From assembly GCF_029784155.1 (NCBI RefSeq), contig NC_073691.1:131316714-131380713 (forward strand): DNA of 64,000 nt, read 5' to 3'. This DNA comes from Uranotaenia lowii (taxonomy: Eukaryota > Arthropoda > Insecta > Diptera > Culicidae). Position numbers and translations under genes: made by a program. Positions 33,376 through 44,911 of the stretch are shown here, piece after piece. The notes beneath the pieces are model-generated. The model was given only the letters and a program-made list of their open reading frames with translations. It was not told where the DNA came from and made no database searches. Numbering within the stretch: position 1 is the first letter of the stretch; the number at the start of each line of letters is the position of its first letter.

Positions 33376-34402
33376 CAGTACAGTTCATAATTGTATAGAA
33401 ATTGGAAGCACGCGCACTGTCACTTCGAGTTTGAACTACCATATCTTATAACTCCGATGATATTTTTGATCAAATTTTCTGCGTAAAATGAATCAACTAT
33501 CACACTATTATACCACAAAATTTGAGCTTTCTGAGATAAGGTATACGAAATTTTTTCTGAATTTTAGAAAAAAAAAGTTTTTTCAAATGGAGGAAATACA
33601 ATTTTAACAGAATATTTCTATTTATGTATACCTATTATGTTACAATTTATTGTTAAAAAGCTGCTTTGTTCACGATTTTGCACAGATTTGTTCTTCGTCG
33701 TCACCTGAAAAGGTACCGAAAATTGTCACCTAAAATCGTCATCCTAATGCGACGATTCTCACCCACGGTGACTACGAGAATAGGGTAAGAACTCACAAAG
33801 TTCATCCGAAGTGACGTTCCTCACCTAAACCGACTGCTGGAATAGAGTGACTCGTGACTCATCACGTCACACGCGGCGTGATTTCCGTCCACAAATCAGT
33901 GAAATAATGTCTGACAGAAGCAATAAAGCAAAGAAAAAATGCAATAAATGATCCATTTGTATTTTGAAATCAGAATCTCACAAAATTGTTTAAGGTTTTT
34001 GATTTAAACTCATTTACTGGTTGTGTATCATAAAATATGATTTTCCCATGGAAACATTCGTCCAAAATTCTATAGAAATCACATTTTAAAGTTTATGCCT
34101 GAAATATTGTACATCGTGTAACTTTTGATCTCATCGATAAAACTTCAAACATGTTAACTTTATATTTCAACAATCACTCTGCAAAATTTCAATAAAAAAC
34201 GTTGCGTAGTTTCCGAGATATTGGAGTTCGAATGCTTAAAGTCTAAAAAGTCCGATTTTTGTAGAATTACTCTATCTCTGGCCACACAATTTTGGCCAGA
34301 AAATTTGATAAACAAATATCATCTGAGGAAAAAGTTATGGAAGTTCAAATCTAAATGACAGAACGCGAGCTTCCAATTTCTATACAATTATGAACGGTAC
34401 TG
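33376..34402. mobile_element. Tc1-like non-autonomous element, 1.0 kb
   Basis: Flanked by TA on both sides. The inverted ends CAGTACAGTTCATAATTG and CAGTACCGTTCATAATTG match with one mismatch, and similarity continues for more than 100 nt (TATAGAAATTGGAAGC, then TTTGAACTACCATA versus TTTGAACTTCCATA). Such CAGT ends with TA targets are characteristic of Tc1-like elements. The middle (33700-33900) is GC-richer with repeated GTCACCT motifs and has no transposase frame. Confidence 0.85.
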
Positions 34403-34689
34403 TATGTTTTGATAGTTTTTCACAATTTGAATTTTATTTTATTTAAATATTTTATTAATCGAATGAAAAATTGAAGTATTGTTATACTTAATTTTAATAA
34501 AGGTACCGTAAACTCAATTGAAAACAGCTGAAAATGAGTTAAATCACGTCAAAAAAATTAATTTTTCCATTTAGGTTTAAAAACAACCTTTTGTCATAAG
34601 ATCTTTGTGAAAATAGCAATAAATTTGTTGACCGAGTGAGGATGAATAACCAAATTCATATCTCTCTTTTGAAGGCTCTTTTATAAACA

Positions 34690-35560
34690 TCAACGGATCA
34701 AATTTAGATCCTAATGACAACTTTATTATAGCTAGGTTACAAATTAAAATTTACATAAATCTACGTGGTTCTTGACTTGATTTATATGTTTCTATGGAAA
34801 ACATATCTGTCAAAGTCAAAGTACGCGGCAACAATTTCCATAACTGGGTAAACGAAAAGGACCTTGCCAGTCAAAGTGTCGAAGAGCATATCGCATGAAG
34901 CGTCACTGGATAGCCGCGATTCGTTTCTGATAGAAAGGGCACCAGACAGGAGAAGCATACTCAAGAACGGATCGGACTATGCTGCAATATAAGCTTTCTG
35001 AGCAGTAGACATCTTTTAATTCTTTTGCTACGCGAAACAAGAAACCAAGTTTTTCAAAGGCTTTGTCTACAACGCTGTTCGTGTGAGTCTTAAACTCAAG
35101 CCGATGATTGAGAATTACACCCAGATCATTGATTTGTTCAATCCGGGAGATTATTCCTTCCCCGAGATTGTACTCAGCATAAAGAGGGTGCCGCTTTCGA
35201 GAAAAAGATGTAATGCGATTAAGCGGCAAACAGTTGTTGTCGCACCAATCAGCAAACATGTTGAACTGTTGTTTCTGGAAATCGATATCGTCTTTACCAT
35301 TAATGGTGTGATACAGTTTCAAATCATCGGCATAAGCAAGTTTTGGGCCATCGAGAAGATATTTAGATGTCAAAAAATATTGGTCCTAAATGGCTTTCTT
35401 GTGGCAATCCGGAAGAGCCAAGAAATTGTCTCGAGAAGGATTCCCCAGTATGGACGGCAACTTTCGTCCCGTTAAGTAACTCCGAACCTACTCCAGAAAA
35501 GATCCACAGAAGCCCAAACAACCTCGCTCGAGCAATTTTGTGGTTCAAACACTGATAAGC
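34690..35560 (-). pseudogene. 5'-truncated non-LTR reverse transcriptase fragment
   Basis: Minus-strand RT remains: LFGLLWIFSGVGSELLNG and LGSSGLPQESHLGPIFF (the usual PQGSHLGP motif), then YADDLKLYHTINGKDDIDF with the catalytic ADD, INDLGVILNHRLEFKTHTN, CSESLYCSIVRSVLEYASPVW and a tail reading SSDASCDMLFDTLTGK. It is related to but distinct from the fragment at 24735-25345. Two frameshifts interrupt it. The 3' end falls near 34690. Confidence 0.8.
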
Positions 35561-38233
35561 TGATATAATTCCCCCTGCGTTGGAGAAAAATTTTCATCGC
35601 CCAGAGCTCCTGGCGCCAGCTAGCTCATCATTCCCTAAGCTTCGTTTCCCGATCATGTAATGATACCAATAGCTAAATTTCGATTTTTCGCAAATCATTC
35701 AATTTTCATTTGACAATTTGAAAATATTTTTTATGAAGAGTTAGGTAACTCAGTTAGTTTAAATTTTAGTTTCAGTGTATCGGATCAATTCCACTCTTAT
35801 TGAAGAAGAGTTTATGATCTTCTGGCAATTTCGGCAATCATATGATCTAAATAGTATATTCTCAAATAAAGTGCCAAGACTAAATCGTTCACCAAAAGAT
35901 CTTTTTTAAAGAACTGTGAATGTTTCCTCAATAAGATAAAGAAAATTTTCTCTTTAAAAGTCTTTATATTTTTAACTTTTATTCATTTGCTTCAATTAAT
36001 TCTTAAAAACTGTTAAACTTTTATTCTATTATATTGTGAAATTATTAATTATTAATTATTAAATTTTCATATCCTTTTCATTGGAATAGTTTTTTTCTAA
36101 ATATGAAGAACTGGTTTTCATATGTAGGCACGTAACAAATTTTGTTCCTCAAATTCAAAGCTCAATGAATCTAGTACATTTCAACCATCGGGACCTTTTT
36201 TCACTGGGAGGAAAACATAACAAACATTGGACACCATAGCAACTTATACTTTTGCACGCAGAAAAATTGAAGCAGGCTAAAAATGCATGGTAGATAATAA
36301 AATTTCTGTATATTTTCCTACGTGTCATTAGAACACGTGGAGTAATTTTTGAATGCTAGCGCCCCATCACAACCAGTGTATTATTCACTTACTAAGCAGT
36401 TAAGACACGAACCTTTGGTTGATGGAAATGTGGTTCAGAGTTATATCAGCTTATCAGTGGTTCAAACGCAGCTGACAAATTTGTATAAATAGCATAGGTT
36501 TGGGTCTTCATGGCAATGCTTTCTTGTATAAAAGATGTAAACGTCAGTAAATTTGTTGTAGTTGATGGTTCATTACAGTACAATGAATTACCTTTGATTT
36601 GATGTTTTTACCATATTAGTACATCAATTCTTTTTCGAGATACAGATGATTTATTATTCCGCATTCTAAGTTTTAATATTCTAAGTTTTAATATTTCACA
36701 CGTTCAACGTTGCCTGAAAAATTTACCAGCACCACTCTTAATTAGTTTTGAACTTAACTTTTGCATTCTTCAAAAAACACCCCCATTCAATTTTCCACTT
36801 TCGACGTCAATCATTGTAATCTACATAAGCAATAAAAAGCGAACGCAAAACTTGATGTCGTAATAACAGGTTTAGTTCGACAAACGATGCAGATTAAGCG
36901 GTTATCAAAACTAATCAAAACCACAACTCACCAGATAAAATAGAATAACACTCAGGATCAAAACTCATGCTTCTACCAGGTACAATATCGGCTCGCTCGG
37001 GAAGATAATTGAAACCCAAACGACGATCCCGCGTCCGACACAGTGGGCAATAAAATTAAGGAAACCACACAATGACTGTTTGTAGCCTCCCGAAAACCTT
37101 TCCTTCGAGAGAAGAACAGCACCCGACGACGAGGTCAACTCGGATGTGCCAGCCAACCAGAGCCCAATCCAGCCAGTATCAACAACTGTTTTCGTGTCAG
37201 TGAGTAAATACCCGAAGTGCATTTTGGTATGCACCGGTGCCTTTTGGTCGTTTATTCCGCAGAAAGCAACAGCAAAAAAGCCTAACGAAATGCATCTACC
37301 TACCCTACTGGTACTCAAAGACGACATGACGACTTTCAAGGAACTGTTGATTACACTAACGATTGAAAGTTCACTGATAGCTGAGTATTTACTTGACTTT
37401 ATTATTGCTTTCCTAAGCTAAGCTCTCTCAATCCACCCAAGCATACCCTAAACTATACCAACCGTCAATAGCCTCATTGAATTGTTCTCTGAGTTTTCGA
37501 AACGCTCTTCCATATGAAAACGTCAGTAACAACTTCATCATTGGTCGAGACAAAACTAATTTTTTTTTGTAAATTATTTTATATTGAGTGTTGCCAGTTT
37601 TATGTTGTGAAGCTTACTTCCAAAAATTGACCTTGTCAAAAAAACTATTCGGACCTATACAGAGTTGCAATAGATTTGTATTCATTTTTTACTACTCTAA
37701 CTTGGTACGAAAGGGTGAAATCTTATATTATATACCGTCGTTTAACTCCTTTTCCCCGAAAAAGTTTGCACAGAATGAAAAATCTCCAGAATTTCAATCG
37801 CCAGAAAGAAAATTTGCCCAAGATTTTTTTTCCACACGGAACACACAAAAAATAAGATTTTTAGAGTTTTAAACTTTTGCGGCAAAGCCGTTCATCCTGG
37901 CAAAAAACAAATTGGTAAATGGTGCTTTCTGAGAAAATATTTTTTGGGAATTGGTTAATTCTGGAGTTTGATTTCGTATATTTGTCATTCTGAGGAAAAA
38001 TCATTCTGGGCAAAAGTTTTCGAATAAACGGGAAACAATCGTTTTATGAACAACTTTTGAAAGCATGAATTTAAATTTATGAAATTTTTAACGAAACTGC
38101 TCAGTTATGAAATGTTTACATGTGCAAATTTTTGTAACTTTCTGTCAAGTGGTTTCCGAAATAGCGTCAAATGAAGAAGTTTTTCGACTATAATTTGTGG
38201 GCACCACGTGCTCCATCTATAATTTATTATGGA
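35561..38233. other. unassigned intergenic DNA
   Basis: Mostly AT-rich. A GC-richer block at 36960-37400 has open frames on both strands (124 and 91 codons) that overlap one another and show no known motif, so I do not call them genes. No repeat boundary was found. Confidence 0.35.
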
Positions 38234-39963
38234 CTAGCTGACCCGGTGTGCTTTGCTACACCCTCCAAAATTTATTGAAAATTGTGGTTCCTAGCTATAC
38301 AACTTGTAATTTTTTTTGCACAAAATTTTTAATTCAATTTAAAATTATTGAAATGTTTCATCGAAATAAAATTGCAACTTTTTTATTTTAAAAACTAAAT
38401 CATTTTTTTTTAAATCCGTGTTTTAATCCTTTTTATGACTCTGGATCCCTTTGCTTCATAAGTTTATAACTTATGCCAAAATATATGTTTAGATCTTCGC
38501 TGTCCCTTTTTAATATGGAGTGGGTCTCAAACTTTCATAGAACATTTTTTAAAACAAAATTACGGCAAGCGACATTTTTTTCACCTATTTGTTCTCGTAA
38601 CATCAGAAAAAACACTTCTTGTATACAAATACGATCCCATGTCATATATGGCTCCCTTCGCTATAAGATCTCGAGATATTCAAACAATGGATGAGCCTCT
38701 TTCCACTTTATATATAAGATGAGGGGGCCTAAACCATCGAAGTAACATTGCCCGTACACAATATGCTCCCATGCAAATTTGGATCCATTTTCTCGATTAG
38801 TTATCGAAATATTTTTTTTTTTAATGTATGAGTGACCCTCTTCCCACTTTTTATCGTTCCACTGAATGAACCACCGGAAAAACATTTCTTGTGCTCGAAT
38901 ACCTTCTCATGCCAAATTTAGTTTCGTTTGCTTTATTAGTTGTCAAGTTATGCTATAAAATTTGTATCGGAGCCCCTCTTCCAACCTATATTCTGGTGGG
39001 GCTTAAGATCAAACATTCCGTGTATTTAAATACTCTCCTATACTATGCTATGCTGTTCTGTTCCATTTGCTCGAATGTATGATTGTTCCCAAGTCAATAT
39101 TTGGTTCAATTTGTTAGATAAGTTCTTGATTTATGCAAAACAATCGTATGTGTACTCCCGTCTTGTTTCCATTCACACGATTAGTTCTCGAGTTATGCGA
39201 AAAAATATAAAGGACCCCTCCTCCCTCTCCTTCCAATCACCCCACTGGAAGGAGGTAGTAGAACCAAAGATTCACAGAAACATTCTTTGTGCTCAAATTG
39301 CCTCGCAAGCCAAATTGTAAAGGAGCTTCCTCCCCACTTTCTATTTCTTCACTGGAAAGAGGAAGGGGTACCAAATATTCATAGAAATATTTGTCGTACC
39401 CTAACACCCTTCCAAGCCAAATTTGGTTTTATTTGCTCGGATAGTTTTCAAGTTATGCAATAAAAAAGTTATGGAAGCCCCCCTCCCTTCTTCCTGTATC
39501 TCCACTGGAAGGAGGGAGGGGTCTGAAATAATCATAGAACCATTTCTCGTATTCCACTACCCTCCCATGCCAAATTTGGTTTCATTAGCTTGATTAGTTC
39601 TCCAGTTCTGTACAAAATTGTAAGGTAAGCCCCCTCCCCCCTTTCTGTCTCCCCACTCGAAGGAGGGAGGGGTACCAAATATTTTTAGAAACATTCCTCG
39701 TACCCAACTTCCCTCCCATGCCAAGTTTGGTTTGATTTGCTTGATGGGTTCTCGAGTTATGAAGACTTATTACTTTTAAATGAAAGACCCCCTCCCCCTT
39801 TCCAGGAATAGGGAGGGGTCCCTAACTATTATAGGAACCTTCCTCGGCCTCCAATACCCTTATACGCCAAGTTTCACGCAAATCGGTTCAGTAGTTTTCG
39901 AGTCTATAGGGAACAGACAGACAGACAGACAGACAGACAGAAATTCATTTTTATATATATAGA
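38234..39963 (-). mobile_element. Helitron-like element B with internal tandem units
   Basis: Minus-strand ends are TCTATATATATAAAAATG and GGGTCAGCTAG. Eight to ten bases before the CTAG end is a hairpin, GGTGT-AGCAAAGC-ACACC, the standard Helitron 3' structure. The outside bases are A and T. The body is a run of roughly 150-bp imperfect units (CCAAATTTGGTTTCATTTGCT, GAGTTATG, C-rich block). A GACA microsatellite of about seven units lies near the TC end. No coding capacity. Confidence 0.8.
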
Positions 39964-40812
39964 TACTAGCTGACCCGGTGTGCTTTGCTACACCTTTCGG
40001 AATCAAATGAAATCATTCAAATTTTTATTGTTTTTTGGTATTATTTTAAATCAAATTATGACGAAATTAATAAGCAACCACTATAAAATGAGAGCTTCAG
40101 CTGGAGTTTCAAGTTGCAATACAATAACGTATATTCTGAATCTTGATTTACAAATTTGTTTTAAAGATCTGATAATTTTCATCTGTTTCTTCAAGTTTCA
40201 CCTTAAAAAAGAAGGGTACCAAATTAATCGTTCGCAAATAATCTAACTTATAAAGTATGGTTGTTTTTGCTTGATTTGTTCTGGATTTATGCTAAAAAAC
40301 TGATTTGAGAGAGCCCCCCCCCCCCCTGTCCTTCCCTTCACCCCTGCTGAATTGAGATTGTAATCTTTAATAAAAATTTTTTACGTTCCCAAAAATCCTC
40401 TTATATCAAATATAGTTCCATTGGTTGATAAGTATTTAAGCTTTAGAACGAAAAATGTATGGAGGCCCTTTCTTTCTTTCCTCTACACTGTAAAGCATAA
40501 GAGTCTATAACAATCGTAGAAACATATCTCGTAACCAAGTACCATTCCATGCCATATTTGTTTCCATTTGTTGGCTTCGTAAGCATAAATTGAGAACATA
40601 TGCTAACAAAATTGTATTGGGCTCACCTCCCTCCTCCCATGTACCTTCTCACTGAAAGGAGGATGATGTGTCAAATAATCATAGAGTCATACCAAAATGA
40701 TTTTCCATGTTAAGTATTGTCCATTTCTCGGATTTTGTAAAATAAAAGTTAAATGTAAGCTTCCCTCTTCCCTTCCTATATTCCATGCCATGACAAATTT
40801 GGTTTTATTTAA

Positions 40813-41542
40813 GGGGGGGGTAGGGTCTAACACTTTCAAAAAATCGATTTTTTTATTTTTTTATTTTCTTATTGTAAAACATTTCAAGAATGTTGTGTCA
40901 AATTTTCAAGTCAATTGAAGCAAAACTGTAGAAGTTATAGGCCTTTATCTCCTCTTATCTAATACTGCAAGAAAGCAAGAGCAGAAACTTCAAACGCGTT
41001 TTTCTCGAAAGCACATTTTTAAAGTCCGTGGACATCGTCATTTGAAAACTACTTATCCGATTCTTTTCAAATTTGGAACATATTTTCTACATATAAAATA
41101 CCAGACCCCAACGTTTTTCTTTTTTGATTTTTTTACTTTGGGGAGATTTTACAGGTGAAAAATGGCGGATTTTTAAGTGAAAAATCGTAGTTTTTACTTC
41201 AAACAGCCACAAAAATTTCATAAAAATATTTTTAAGTTAAATAAAAACGTTGGGGTCCAGAAAAACATCTATTAAAAATATTTTGCTCTGATTTTTTGAC
41301 TTCAGATGATTCTGTGCTGAGATACAGTGTCCACCGCAAATCCTGTTTTCTAAAAGGCATCCTCGAAAGTGCTCCGTCACCGGCTCATTTTTCAATATTT
41401 TTCTACGAAAAAATTACTAAATGTTCTTTTAACAATGCTTTGTATAACGCAAAAAATTTTAATACATTTGTTTGAACGATAGCTCTAGAAAAAAATCGTG
41501 AAAATGGTGTTTTTTTATACCCGTTAGACCCTACCCCCCCCC
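40813..41542. mobile_element. TTAA-flanked MITE, copy B
   Basis: Flanked by TTAA at 40809-40812 and 41543-41546. The inverted ends are a run of eight or nine G followed by TAGGGTCTAAC. The interior matches copy A at 8364-9110 with only scattered differences over about 730 bp, so at least one of the two inserted recently. A piggyBac-type transposase acting in trans would explain the TTAA target. Confidence 0.9.
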
Positions 41543-42603
41543 TTAAGTATTAAATTTTTGAGTTATGTATAAACTTGAAAGGGAGTACCATCCCCCTTTC
41601 CGTTCTCTTCTTTCAATAGAGGGGTGATAACTTAATATTCATAAAAGTATTTTTCGTACTCAAATACTTTTTGATGATTATGATGAAATTTGGTTTCATT
41701 TGCTCGATTAATTCTCGAGTTATGCAAAAAAATGGAACCCCCCCCCCCTTCTTCTTCCTTTATATCTTACCGCTTAAAAGGTACGGCTTCAATTTATAAT
41801 AGAAACACTTCTCGTATCCAAATACACTCACATGTCAAATATGGTTCAATTTGCTTGATCAGCTCTCCAGTTATACTGAAAATCTTTTCATCCACCTCTT
41901 CGAAAGAGTGAGGGATACCAAATATTCATAGAATCATATCTCGTACCCAAATATCGTTCCATGCCAAATTTGGTTCCATTTGCTTTTGTAGTTCTTGGGT
42001 TATGCAGTAAAAATTGTATAAAACTCCCCTCCCTCTTTCCTTCCTCCCCGCTGTAAGAAGGAAGGGGTCTCAAACAATCATTAGAACATGTCACGTTCCC
42101 AAATACCCGCCCATGCCAAGTTTGGTTCCATTTGCTTAATTACTTTCTTAGTCATGTTGAAAACTATAAAAGAGGCCCCTCCCCCTTTATATCTCCCTAC
42201 TGGAAAGAGGGAGGGGTCTCAAATAATCATAGAAATATTTTTCGTATCCAAATACCTTCCCATGCCAAATTTGGATCCAATATTTTGAAAAGTTCTCGAG
42301 TTATATGAAAAATTGTAAGGTAGCCCCCCTCCCCCCTTTCTATCATGCCACTGAAAGGAGGGAGGGGTACCAAATATTCATAGGAATATTCCTCGTTCCC
42401 AAATACCACCCCATGCCAAATATGATACCATTTGCTTGATGGGTTCTCGAGTTATGCAAAAAATTGTCTTTTGTTTGGGAGGCCCCTCCCCCCCTTCATG
42501 AGAGAGGGAGGGGTCTCAAACCACAATAGGAACCTTCTCCTGCCTCCAATACCCCCACCTGCCAAGTTTCACGCAAATCGGTTCAGTAGTTTCCGAGTCT
42601 ATA

Positions 42604-42607
42604 GGGA

Positions 42608-42660
<53 letters not shown>

Positions 42661-42661
42661 A
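42604..42661. repeat. GACA microsatellite
   Basis: About 13 uninterrupted GACA units at the TC-end side of Helitron-like element C. The equivalent position has about seven units in B and three to four in A. Confidence 0.95.
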
Positions 42662-43274
42662 ATTCATTTTTATATATATAGATTATGAACCAACTATTTA
42701 GACATTAAATTTTTCCTTTTTTTATCCTTGTTTATCTCCGGACCATCCAATCGAGATTGGTCAAGCAAAAGTTTTTACTGGAACTCTGCAAAGTGCCCGC
42801 TAAAGAGTTCGTTTTGCTGTCCATTACGATTTTTTTCAAATTTTTTTCTCGCTAGCGGTCCAGATATTTTGCGCACGGTTTGACCACCGGGTTTTGTTCA
42901 TTTTACCGGTGAGCAGCTTTTTTACCTTGTAGAAGTTAAGTCAGGTTGTTTATTAGTCAGCTAGACGAACAAGTCAGTTGATCTTTTTTATCACCTCACC
43001 TATTATTTAAAATTTGATGAAACCTCACTCTCATTCTTTAACTTTATGGAATCAACTCAACTTCACTTATAATCACATTTTTGCTCACTGTAAGATCCTC
43101 TAGGACTTCTTAAACGAATTAACGTAAAACTTCGGTCGAATAGTTGATTTCTAGCTGTTTTTGGGTCTCCCACTGGGACTTACCTGGATTTTTCCCGATC
43201 CTGGCCAAAAATATTTTGTCAATGATTTTCTGTATTGGATGCTATCTAAAATACCACTTGACAGATTTGTACAC

Positions 43275-43657
43275 TAGAGTGCCTCAAACGACCCGAATTT
43301 TAAAAAAGTTATGCGCTGCAAGCTAAAATTGATGCTAGGTCTAGAACAAGATCGCATGCCGAACTGCAGTCTTCGGATAAAATATTTTTGATAATTTAGG
43401 CTTTAAGGAAATCCGTTTTCAAAAGAAATCGACCGAACGGAACCAAAGTTATTAATGAAAAACTGGTTTTACGTTCTCCCGAACAAAATGTCTAAAAATT
43501 CCATACAGACTTCAGGCTCGTTAAGCGACTCCTTCCCGTGATTTGATCTGGCCCAAATTTGGCATGAGATCTTGTACAAGGCCTAGGATCAGTTTTAGCC
43601 TGCAGCGCATAACATTCCACAGGTTTTGAATTTTCCATACAAATTTGGGGCAGTCTA
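43275..43657. mobile_element. short hAT-type element (383 bp)
   Basis: Flanked by a perfect 8-bp duplication, TTGTACAC (43267-43274 and 43658-43665), matching the nTnnnnAn pattern of Ac-type hAT targets. The ends are TAGAGTGCCTCAAACGACCC and, inverted, TAGACTGCCCCAAATTTG. These two end types are the same two seen at the right and left of the 3-kb element at 44912-47931, so both belong to one family. Confidence 0.85.
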
Positions 43658-44911
43658 TTGTACACGTATACATTACATTACTAAGTAGCTTCACTGAAAA
43701 TTATATCATTTTCCATCCATGCATTCAAAAGTTATTAACAAAACAAAGGTTTGGCTTTTTTTTTCGAATACACTCCTTATAACCGAAATATCGTGATAAA
43801 TAGGTAGCACTAAGTGTAAAAGATTGCATAGAAAAGAATATTTGAATTAAGACCAACTATATCCCACCACTGAAACCCGTTGATAAACCACTGAAAAGTC
43901 AATTGTTCCATTTATACTTGTATTTGTGATCCCAGATGTATGTTCAGTTAGAAAGTGTACTGAGAACGGGTTAATCGGGAACCAAATAGAGTTGGGTCCA
44001 AGCCCCCGTCGTAAATGAAAGGTTTGCTTGGTAGACATATGTACATTTTTTACGATTTGGGGTCATTTTTTTATATCTCAACCCTTGGGGTATTGAAAGC
44101 TTTGTTTTGGATCAAAACTCATCCATGGTTTTTGCAGAATTTTCAAGTAACGTTTACATGAGTAAATTTGAACTTTGATGTTTGTATGGAAAAATTGAAT
44201 ATTTTGTTCTTAAAAATTTACATTATTTTCGTTTCTGCCTGGTAATGGGTTTTGTGCTAATTGATAAAAAAATTCGTTAAAGGAAATTTTCCACTTAACA
44301 ACTTTGTCGAAGACCGTAACTTCTTATTCTATTAGTCTAAAAAGTTATAAGCAGTTGAATAGTCTTGACATATGTGAAAGAGCCGTGGACTGTATTTTTG
44401 CTCGAATTTTGGGGATCGTTCGAAAAGTCCGAAGACACAAATTACCGGATGTATTTGGAAGGATTTTTACTTGAAACGAGGCACTAAATTGTTCTCTATA
44501 TACAGTTTTATTTACACTATTTACACTTGAATTAATTGGAGGAATTATAACTAAAAGGAGGAAGGAAAGCTTAACTCAACTTAACTTGGAAGTCTTGGAA
44601 GGAATTAACTTCAACTTGTAGGAAGGTATCTTAAGAAGGAATTCTTAACTTCTTAAGGAGCCACGTCTTAACTGGCCGGAGACTTGAATGGATCTGGTTG
44701 GAATGACGAACACGCAGATTGCTTGGATGATCGATTCATTCACACGCACAAATTTCTGCTTGGACAGCGGAAATTTCCATTGCTTGCTGGCGACGCAACG
44801 GCAGGCAATTGATGTACGCCGGCCGGCGTTAACCGCCGTTTTTTATGCACACATATGAATGCATGGCCTTGAATGGACAAACAACACACAAAAGTAGCAG
44901 GCGATGATCAG
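43658..44911. other. unassigned spacer with a possible solo LTR
   Basis: 43840-43890 (CCACCACTGAAACCCG) resembles the 3' end of the copia-type LTR at 56668-56684. From 44409 to 44890, read on the minus strand, a TATA-like CATAAAAAA, a GC-rich GCCGGCCGGC palindrome, a long leader rich in AAGTTAA and TTCCTTCC, and an AATAAAA signal occur in LTR order. Clear LTR termini were not found. Confidence 0.3.

Larger units (their letters stand above)
39966..42682 (-). mobile_element. Helitron-like element C, head to tail with B
   Basis: Same TC and CTAG ends and the same 3' hairpin as element B, starting only two bases (TA) after it. The tandem-unit body is interrupted by the TTAA-flanked MITE at 40813-41542. 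The GACA microsatellite next to the TC end is expanded to about 13 units. No Rep/helicase frame is present. Confidence 0.8.

Noticed and set aside
36965..37421. Overlapping frames of 124 and 91 codons on opposite strands
   Set aside because: No motif, no splice or promoter context, and each is explained by the GC-richer composition of this block.
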